From positions 3,661,390 to 3,725,389 of the forward strand of contig BROE01000004.1 of NCBI GenBank assembly GCA_036571765.1: a stretch of 64,000 nt of DNA, written 5' to 3'. The notes below the pieces were generated by a model that saw only the letters and a list, made by a program, of their open reading frames with translations, was not told the DNA's origin and made no database searches. A program made the translations under genes and the position numbers. Positions 56,201 to 64,000 of this stretch are shown here, piece after piece. The DNA comes from Plecoglossus altivelis. Taxonomy: Eukaryota > Chordata > Actinopteri > Osmeriformes > Plecoglossidae. How positions within the stretch are numbered: position 1 is the stretch's first letter; each line of letters starts with the position of its first letter.

Positions 56201-58842
56201 ATACACACAAACACACACGCAGACAGGTCGTCAATCAAGGTAAAACCGTCATATGTAGACAATGAGCAATGAGCCTCTGTGGTGTTCTCCTTGTCTTGTA
56301 CCTTGGGGTTGAGATCAAAGAAGCAGTGGTATTTGAAGCGTAGCAGCAACCTGTCGTCGTCTTGTATACCCTGCTCCATCAGCGAGCGGGACGAGTCCAG
56401 CCAACTGTGAACCAAAGCGGAATCTAATCGCAATCAAAAGGTTTCGATCGACTAGATCAAATCTTCCTTGCATACTGCTTTGGGAGAGAGAGAGAGAGCA
56501 GTGCGCTTTGCAAGGTAGAAACACTTCTGGATATATTCAACAACTCATTGACTTCCCACAAACAGCAGATCACACTATTTCCTCCTGAGAATGACCCCTT
56601 GCTGTCTCTCACCCTGCGTTGATGACAGCTTTGTCCACCATAGACATTGGTTGGTACATCTTAGCCAGCTCTGCTGGGGGCAGGTTGGGCTGGCTGGCGG
56701 TTAGAGGATTGTCCCCAAACCACAGGCTGGTGGCTGAGACTGGCATTCCATTCTCTGGGTCGTAGGTCGGGATCATGGTCTTACTGTACAAAGGGGAGGC
56801 TGGGGGAAGGGGAGGGAATGGTACAGATTTTCAGAAAGAAACATGATGCAAAGTTGATCAGGTATTGTGAGGAAGTTCCTGAAGCTACGGGAGGGAGAGG
56901 AGGAAGAGAGGAGACAGAGAGGAGACAGAGAGGAGACAGAGAGCAGGAGGTCTTCGTTAAGAGCAGCAGAGCCTTAGTCAGAGACAAGTCTTCTGAAGCA
57001 GTCTGGGTTGTACAAGTCGAGATTTCCCACCGTCGGTGTGGCTTTCTCAACTAACCCACACAGTACACTCAGAATGAGTGTGTGTGTGCATGCGCCAGCC
57101 CGCAAGTGTGTGTCAGAGAGGGAGACTTTTAATGAAAGCATTGAGAACATGGCAGCCATCTATAAAATTCTCCTACATCTCACATTCCAATTCTTTCACA
57201 TCTTTGGAAATGATCTAAAGGAGGTATTTAGAACTTCCGTGGACCATCAAAGAGGTTGTGGTGCCATTTCTAGGGAGGTGACTCATAAGTCACAACACAG
57301 AGTCACTTTATGATTGAAACATTGATGATAACAATCCATTTTATTTTGCAATGCACCTTTCTGGCACTATGATGTTAAGAGGTGGGGAACATTTATCTGT
57401 TTCCATAATACCCTCAGAGGCAACCGATCCTGGTCCGGCTGTGATGCTGGTCTAAGACTAGGACAACACGTCCTGTTTAGGTTGTCATCTTGACCTGCAA
57501 ACACGAGCTGAGGACAATGTTGTATCACCTGTACCTCCGGATCCTCCGCTGACGACGTCCATGTCTAGGATGTCTTCCAGGACAGGATTTTTGTCTTTCT
57601 TTTTCTTCTTCTTGGAGTTTTCATCGGTAGGTTTCAGCAAAGATAGCTCTTCTGATCTGCGGATGTCTGGATGGCAAAGGAGAAAATACATGACAACGTT
57701 CAGCATACCGTTCATCGATCCTATAGAACAACTGGGATCCAATGCTGTGAGAAGCCCCTTTCTCCATCCAACTCTCGTTCAGCCTTGATCAAGACCCCAG
57801 TAAGGATGGTAGTACTCACTGAGAGCTCTGCAGATCTCAGCCACAGCCCTGAAGACCACCGAAGAGTAGCTGACGGTCAGTTTGATGAACTTCATGTTGG
57901 GCAGCTGCAGACACAGGGGTTTGTGTTGGGGGGTGTAGCGTAGGTCTGCGTCAGCCTGGACCCCGTACTTGTCCAGGGTCCAGTGGGTTTTCAGCAGCCA
58001 GCAGTTCCTCTGTTCCCACCATAGAGCGTGGTCAGACCAGTCCTGAGGGGCTTCTGGTCGGGTACAGAGCCACAAAAACGGCGTAATGTTACTCCTTGGC
58101 GAATGCGATCTTGGGTTAAGTCTGCCTGTTTATGGGATGTTATTCAGGTTTATTGCATCATTAACTGACTTCACACTAGCGGAATTTGGGTCTCTCCCCC
58201 ACCGTACCAAGAGTGGATAGATTTTTTTACATTTTTTACTATGGGGTCAACCATGTTTACCACACACACAGGAAGTAGAGGTGTGGCGCAGTGATTCCGT
58301 ATGACATCACTTTCTGGTGCTTGACTTCACCCAGACGACTAGCAGTCTGGTCTGATGACTACCTGCTTAGTCATGAGCCGCAGTCATACCACTCACATCC
58401 TACAGTATGTAAATACACACACCTACACACACACTGTATACACAAAGCTACATACACTTCTAGGTTGTGACCCCCACCCCCCTAAAGTTCCGTCACTGTG
58501 CCTGAGTAAACACACTTAACACTTAAGCTGGACTTTAGCCCCTGCTGCTGTTGCACCAAGGCATTGTGGGAGAACAATGGTACTGCAGTCTGGAAAAATG
58601 CTGGGCTGACAAGGGCGCGCCCAACCATAGCACTGCAGCAGCAGAGAGATCCCAAAAAAAAGGAGGGAGGGAGAAAAGGACTTCGCAGACTCACTGATCT
58701 TCTCCACCAGTTTGAGCATGAGTCCTCCGATGTGAAGGTTTCCCTTCACTCTCAGCTTAAACTTCATGGACTCGTCTCCGTCTCTCTGGTCCACCTGGAC
58801 TGTGAGCTCCCATGTCTTTTGGATATCCTCCACTGTAGCCAT
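53235..58842 (-). CDS. fermt1: Kindlin-1 (FERMT1), integrin activator
   Basis: Fourteen coding exons: 58842-58695, 58053-57820, 57666-57535, 56799-56613, 56404-56302, 56195-56088, 55457-55326, 55152-55103, 54845-54721, 54621-54515, 54283-54059, 53913-53789, 53659-53518 and 53408-53235. They give 663 residues against 677 in human. An acceptor at 58857 puts 14 nt of 5' UTR before the chosen ATG (MATVEDIQKTWELTVQVD). F0 and F1 cover the N-terminus (DWSDHALWWEQRNCWLLKTH). The F1 loop has a six-lysine run (about 146-151). F2 (GWLDSSRSLMEQGIQ) is interrupted by a PH domain (about 366-465), and F3 holds the integrin-binding Gln597-Trp598 pair in MKQWNVNW. The end LDEELFLKLTGGQE and the FVSPRYTKKYKSKQ linker are kindlin-1-like. 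Kindlins bind integrin beta tails with talin at focal adhesions. The 5' UTR exon(s) further right were not located. Confidence 0.95.
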
Positions 58843-58980
58843 CCTGACCCTGTCTGCTGGGAGAGACAAGAGGAAGGAGAGAGGAACGATGGATAGGGCT
58901 GTGTGGTGTCATCGTCTCATGTTGATTTCTCTTGTGTACTTTAGCTCTCTGCATTCGACAACACCTACGGTGCCTGTATG

Positions 58981-59042
58981 TCAGAATCACAATAAGAGTC
59001 TGGTTTATTCGCCATATACGTTTACACAGACAAGTAATTTAC
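58981..59042 (+). mobile_element. Short copy of the 'TTTATTCGCCAT' repeat family
   Basis: CAGAATCACAATAAGAGTCT, GGTTTATTCGCCATATACG and AAGTAATTTACTGTAG correspond in order to the copies at 51,793-51,912 (other strand) and 61,646-61,740. Confidence 0.55.
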
Positions 59043-59507
59043 TGTAGCGTTCATGCAAGACGTTTGTAAGAGTTTGAACGTTGCCGAAACAAATTTATGA
59101 AAGAATGTTTTAGTTGGTGTGTGATGTTGCTTAAGGCTGTGTTCCAGTCCCGCTGAAGCCCTGGGCAGAGCTTAGATGTAGTTTCTATAAGGAACACATC
59201 CACAAAGTTGCCTCAGAGCTACAAATAAACCATCTGAGAATGTAATACCAGCCACACGAAGCTGGACAGCCAGTGCTGACTGTGTAGCTGTGTAACAGAC
59301 AGCGAGAGAGACAGAGTAAACAGGCATGAACAACAGGAAGGCAGGAGTAGAGATAGGCCAAACCTTCGGCTTCATCCATGGAACGTGAGACGAGCTAGAA
59401 CATGAATCTGGTACAGGCGAGTTTCATGCAAAACAGCATTCATGCATCTTACAATACAACCCCCTAATATTCAGCTCTGCCCCAGTGAACAATACAACAC
59501 ACACGCA

Positions 59508-59513
59508 AGCGCG

Positions 59514-59553
<40 letters not shown>
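59508..59553. repeat. (GC)n(CA)n microsatellite
   Basis: About six GC dinucleotides followed by about sixteen CA dinucleotides; alternating purine-pyrimidine throughout, so Z-DNA-prone. Confidence 0.9.
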
Positions 59554-59555
<2 letters not shown>

Positions 59556-61230
59556 GAAAAAATGTGACACTTCACATTTTGTCGCTTGAGGCTAAGCAAA
59601 AATACCTGTCCCGTTCTCTATTGGTGGAAATACCTGCACCCAACATATTGAAATAAACGAGATTGCACAATTCTTCTCAGTGTGTCGTTAAACATAGCTG
59701 CAGGGTACGATCTAAGACTGAGCCTGTCTTTCTGTAAGGCATGTGGTAGACAGCTAATATAAATATTTCAATGCACAAAAATAAGCGAGGAAATTACTTT
59801 CTATATCGAGTTAAAACGGTGGGAAAACTACAGAGAGTAAACACAGCAAAGAGACATGCCGTATTAGGCGCGGTAACAGTGCAATTTGTGTTAAACATGT
59901 TTAGTCTGGCTAGACCAAAAACATGGTGTCAAACAAACAGAATGAGCGACTGTACTCTATGAAATCTTCCTTTTCACGATAGCCTCAGGGCATATCAACT
60001 GCGAACACATTGTATATTAACAGTTAGAATAGGTAATAACACGCTCATTCGTGAATCAAAGTAGGCCTAATGCGAGAAATTAACAAGCATTTCTGTTTAA
60101 TGAGAATCGGCAAAGCAATTTGCCAATAATCTTGCGGTGTGGTCATGGGGGGGAAAACAACGTTAAATGCAGACTAATGGAAAAGAATGAATCCATGGGC
60201 ATACACATTGAGGCCTATCAATAGCGACTGTTGATTCAAAACTCCAACTTGTTCAGATGTTGTCGTATTAACCTATACGACAGTAAACGCCCAAAAGCAT
60301 ACAGCAAGAGTGAAATGAACTATTCGAGACTAAAAGTTCTAAATTGATATAATGAAAGTGTATATTGTAAATTATTGGATATCTGAGCCTTACCTTACAC
60401 AAAGTCCTCTAACCGATAATCCTGCCCTGATTTTTTCTCTCACTAGTGTAAAGTCGGTAACAGCTCGAAAGGAACCCGCCCCATCGCGGACAGGTAAGGA
60501 AGTGGATTTCAAACACTCACGTAGCGGCGTGTTAAGGTCACGGTAATTTGGCTTTCGTCCGTTTAACGACGTGTTTTTTGGGGATTACGTGTCTGACTGT
60601 GCAAGGAAGATCAAATGTGTTAGACTAGTACAGGATTATGAATCAGAGCACTTTTTTATGAACACCGTCACACTCGTCCTGTTTCTGAACAGGCTATAAT
60701 GAATCACGCTTTACACATTCGCCAACGTGTAATTGCATATGCTTGCTTGCATTAGTCACAACCAGCATCTCATGTATATTTATTATTAAATGATTTCCTT
60801 TCCCGCCTACAAGTCCCCAAATGTAAGCACTACATGGTCTAGGTGTCAAAATGTTCGTACTGATAACGACTGCATTCCGTTGCACGGTTTAGACATATTG
60901 TAAGAAGAAGTGAGGCAAAAAGTGAAGATAAACAGCAGCCAATTAGCTAGCCACAGTCACAAAGTAGAGAACCTGAGTGTAGAAAGGCTTTGCTTGTTAG
61001 CTCGTTAGCTTCTGGCTAACTAACCTGCAACAACAGAAGCAGCAGAGACGCCACAGACACAGGCCAGGGTAGTAACCTGTAGCTAGCTCTGTTTTCAGGC
61101 AGTGTAATATCAACACCCTTTACTGTCACCTTAGGTACTGGTTAGCTCATTGTACAAGATACCAGTCCTGGGGTCAGGTCTGTAGACTACCTGGGACTCA
61201 GAGCGACGGCGGCTTCTCTGGGTGAGCAAA

Positions 61231-61308
61231 ATGGTAGCTGACATTGGCACCAGTTCACTTGATGCTATGCAGTTCTCCAACCTCTGGATGTACCAGCTGG
61301 GATACCAG
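61231..61308 (+). CDS. Candidate first coding exon of an unidentified gene
   Basis: An ATG in good context (gagcaaaATGgta) opens 26 codons ending exactly at a strong donor (CAG|GTATGT at 61309). The peptide begins MVADIGTSSLDA and continues MQFSNLWMYQLGYQ, with no low complexity. A CGACGGCGGC-containing leader precedes it. I do not recognise the protein. The rest of the gene would continue rightwards; a possible later exon lies near 63,382-63,513. In human the next genes beyond FERMT1 include LRRN4, CRLS1, MCM8 and BMP2, and the peptide does not resemble the start of any of these that I know. Confidence 0.5.
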
Positions 61309-61513
61309 GTATGTAGCTGACTAGCTTGATACCAACCAGTTAGCTAATACTTTGTTTTGATTTCCATGTATTTGCACTGTTGGGCAAGTATTGAGGTGGG
61401 ACTGATACATTATTGAAGCAATAAACCAGGAGAGGGTATCAAATGATGATCTCTAGTCCTGTAATCAGTGCCCTTCAATATCCAAACAAAGATTGGCATT
61501 GATAACTCTAGAA

Positions 61514-62114
61514 CAGGGGTGGCCAACCCTGGTCTCCGAGAGTCACCGTCTGAAAGGGTTTCCATGTTTCCCTGCTCCAGCACACCTGATTCTAATTGTT
61601 CTAATTCTAATCGGGTCGTTATCAAGCTCTGTGGAACCCTGATAATCAGAATTTGTTTTATTCGCTATGCAACATACACAAACACAGAATTTACTATGGC
61701 AGGAAAGAGCAAACATAGAACATATATGGAACATAATAAGGGTAGATAAAAGTATCATTAAAATATAATATTAAATACAAATAAGATAAAAGTGGGCACT
61801 AGCTGTACAGATGGTGGGAATATAACTATAGTGAGTGAGAGAGTATAGAGAAGAATGGATATAGTACAGGGGGATGGGGGGTATATACGCAGTAGTGCAA
61901 AAACAGTGGTAAGTTTTAAGGTGTCGTGCTAAAGTGGCTTGTGCAGAGTGCAGTGGGATTCTGGATGGGGGTGTTGGTAGTTTGTGGCAATGTCATACTG
62001 AGTCCTTGGCCCTGATGAGTCCTAACGACCCTTCATTAGAATCAGGTGTGCTGGAGCAGGGAAACATCGAAAACCTTCAGGACAGCAGCTCTTCACCAGT
62101 GTTGGCCACCCCTG
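61514..62114. mobile_element. Non-autonomous hAT transposon (MITE) with 8-bp target duplication
   Basis: The element begins CAGGGGTGGCCAACCCTGG and ends with the inverted GTTGGCCACCCCTG. Its inverted arms extend about 90-110 bp (shared TTTCCCTGCTCCAGCACACC and TGATTCTAAT). It is flanked on both sides by the identical octamer CTCTAGAA (61506-61513 and 62115-62122). CAGGGG-type termini with 8-bp duplications are the hAT signature. There is no transposase frame. The central 61,646-61,990 portion is a different, nested repeat. Confidence 0.85.
61646..61990 (+). mobile_element. Nested copy of the 'TTTATTCG' dispersed repeat
   Basis: AATCAGAATTTGTTTTATTC, GCTATGCAACATACACAAAC, ACAGAATTTACTATGGCAGG and on to CATAGAACATATATGGAACA match the copy in trmt6 intron 2. 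The A-rich body continues to an AGTGCAAAAACAGTGG segment. It lies inside the hAT element, so it inserted later or was captured. Confidence 0.65.
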
Positions 62115-62122
62115 CTCTAGAA

Positions 62123-64000
62123 GCACAAGGCACTTTTCTCTACTCATAGCGCCGTAGCCAGTCACATGACCCTATGATTAGCGTTCAGGTAGTGTCGTTT
62201 ATACTGACTCTTGATGATTGCGAAATGGCGCGTCTTACGTAGAGAAATGCCAGGGTAGGAATTTAGCATGTCGCTGTGGTGTATGGGTGTGCTGTTGTCT
62301 GAATAGTGCTGATGGTTGTTGCAGTCATAGAGTTACATAACTCAATCAGGACTGCACATGTTTGTCTTTTATCTTCCATTGCCTACATTGTCAGCTGCCA
62401 TTAAAAAGCCATGGTAAATATTGAAGAAAAAAAAACATAAGTAATTGAAATCATTGGTTTTTGGTGGTTCACCTATATGTCCATCCCATCTTTCCACCTC
62501 GTGTGCCTCAGATGGCTCGTGTGGGCTTCATGTTGATGCCAGCATCAAGACCGACTGCAACCTGTGACGCTAGGGTTAGTCAAGTGGCCCGTCAGTTCTC
62601 CGCACGTCCATACAGTGGCGCCATAACACTATGCTCTCCATGGTCGTCAGCAGAGAGCAGGAAGAACTGCCTGCAGATGCTGTTGAAGCGATATGTAGCA
62701 GTTTAGTTCAGCGTGACTGCCAGCACTGCTGAGAGGTATTTCTAGTAACTTCCTCTTGGATTAAAAACGGAATCCTACTTTTCTCTTCTCACAGTAAATT
62801 GTCGCGATGGTTCAGGAGTTGGAATAGGAGTGCGTAGATGGGGAAGGGATGAAGGGTGACAGGGTGTTGTCAGGAGGTCCACTCCAAATGATACTTAACT
62901 GCTCACATCTGAAGCAGATTTTCGGTGTCTCTGCGCAGGAGGAGGGGGGGGGATATAAATTCCCTGACGAAAACAAACACAGAAACCCACGGTGTCATAA
63001 ATTGTGTCATCGGTGGATAGTAACATGGAAAATCACATCATGTCAACCTGCCAAGCTCTGACAGGAGAGAGTAGCGCTCTCCAAGCTAAGCAGAGTCTCA
63101 TGTCAACATGCCACCTGTGGCTGGACAGGCAGCATCACGAGTCGAGTAAGACCCGCACACGAGAGAGACGCGTCGCCCCTTAACGTTGGGCTGACGGGAA
63201 GAGACACCGCAGTGTAACTCTCCGGGTACGGGGGGGGGGGGGGGGGATGGTTGGACGGTAGACGTGATGAATTACATCGCTGCCTAAAGCTCGCTTGAAC
63301 CTACTTGGAAGCGAGTGGGGCGCAAAACATCTGTAGAAGCATTCTCTATGTTTAAGGAAAGAGAAACCTCTGGGTGACCTGAGAACACGCTTACCCAATT
63401 AGCAGCCTCGCCGAAGGATCAAATGGAAGTGAAAACATTCTCCGGCGTGACGGAGAAGCATCACAATGCCCCATTCATGCCGCCGAGCCCCCGCGCTTTG
63501 GGGTTTTCTTTAAGGTAAGGAGGGGTGGTGGTGGACGTGGAGGCAAAGGGGAAGTAGTAATGAATACAACAAGAACCAGCCTTACCTCACCTTTCTTTGA
63601 CATGTCAGTGTAGGCATTAGATTCATGACTTAACACGGACGCAGGGGTAAACACTGTTCAAAGAGGCTGTTTTCATAAGGTTGCCAACCACGGCTCACCT
63701 CAGCCTTCCACATCCCCTCCGTCTCTCCCTACCTCCACAGCCCCACACAACACCCAGCCTTATCCAGCGGCCGACCCCAGGGACGGTGGGGTCGGTGGGG
63801 GTTGAGGGGCGGAGGAGGGCCCGTGGAACAGCACCGGAGGAGATGTTCCTGACAGCTCTGGGGCTCTGGGGAACACCTGAGTAGAGCTACTCATGCCCTC
63901 TGCCCTACTAACGCTGCTCGGAATCCATCTGTCTCTTGGAGAGGACGAGTATTAATCGCTCTCAATTTCTGTTTCTTGTATAATATGAAGACGTGCACTG
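62123..64000. other. Right-edge DNA, probably intron(s) of the unidentified plus-strand gene
   Basis: Poly-G of uncertain length lies at 63,231-63,246. A candidate exon ends at 63,513. A further pyrimidine-rich acceptor (CTACCTCCACAG) ends at 63,741, followed by frames that stay open for only a short distance. Nothing else is identifiable. Confidence 0.4.
63382..63513 (+). CDS. Candidate exon, unidentified
   Basis: A frame is open from an AG at 63,380-63,381 to a strong donor (TTTAAG|GTAAGG, GT at 63,514). It includes LAASPKDQMEVKTFSGVTEK and HHNAPFMPPSPRALGFSL. With that acceptor the exon starts in phase 0, compatible with the exon ending at 61,308. The acceptor (GGGTGACCTGAG) is weak, so the left boundary is uncertain. 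The composition looks protein-like, but I do not recognise the family. Confidence 0.3.

Larger units (their letters stand above)
58857..61230. other. fermt1 5' region and upstream DNA
   Basis: No coding exon is seen. It holds a repeat fragment (58,981-59,042), a GCGC/CA microsatellite (59,508-59,553) and AT-rich unique DNA. It also holds the leader of the plus-strand gene that starts at 61,231. The fermt1 transcription start must lie here but was not located; the two genes would be divergent. Confidence 0.45.

Noticed and set aside
63681..63884. 67-codon plus-strand open frame after the acceptor at 63,741
   Set aside because: GC-rich, with three alternative frames equally open for short distances; it is not possible to choose one or to link it to the candidate exon ending at 63,513.

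Overview
The window is vertebrate nuclear DNA, almost certainly from a teleost fish. Its genes are split into many short exons with GT-AG introns. The DNA is rich in (CA)n/(GT)n and (GA)n microsatellites, minisatellites, tRNA-derived SINE-like pieces and a non-autonomous hAT transposon. The proteins resemble, without being identical to, mammalian GZF1, NAPB, GPCPD1, CHGB, TRMT6 and FERMT1. I cannot name the species.

Layout. 1-10,180 is repeat-dense and has no securely identified gene, with one isolated candidate exon on the minus strand. 10,200-14,535 (+) holds gzf1, a BTB/ten-zinc-finger repressor. 15,848-20,552 (-) holds napb (beta-SNAP), tail to tail with gzf1. 23,045-33,814 (-) holds gpcpd1, a CBM20 plus GDPD glycerophosphocholine phosphodiesterase with 19 coding exons. 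34,000-43,300 is a gene-poor stretch. 43,349-47,639 (+) holds chgb (chromogranin B/secretogranin-1), with a tandemly repeated coding exon whose frame is broken in two places in this sequence. 48,526-52,423 (-) holds trmt6, the non-catalytic subunit of the tRNA m1A58 methyltransferase, tail to tail with chgb. 53,235-58,856 (-) holds fermt1 (kindlin-1). From 61,231 (+) an unrecognised gene appears to begin and to run off the window.

For gzf1, napb, gpcpd1, trmt6 and fermt1 I derived every coding exon boundary by hand. Exon phases match at each junction and the summed lengths are multiples of three, giving 829, 296, 672, 468 and 663 residues. The genes do not form one pathway. They are a syntenic block whose human counterparts lie on chromosome 20p (gzf1/napb at 20p11.21, the others at 20p12.3).

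Most notable observations: (1) a minisatellite in trmt6 intron 11 made of copies of the exon 11 end plus its 5' splice site, giving eight decoy donors, the nearest exactly 30 nt away and in frame; (2) expansion of a chromogranin 'SRSQESWGLDDDK' prohormone repeat, with internal frame damage; (3) a new-looking dibasic-flanked peptide in chgb; (4) a hAT element with a perfect 8-bp target duplication and a second repeat nested inside it; (5) the unidentified gene at the right edge.
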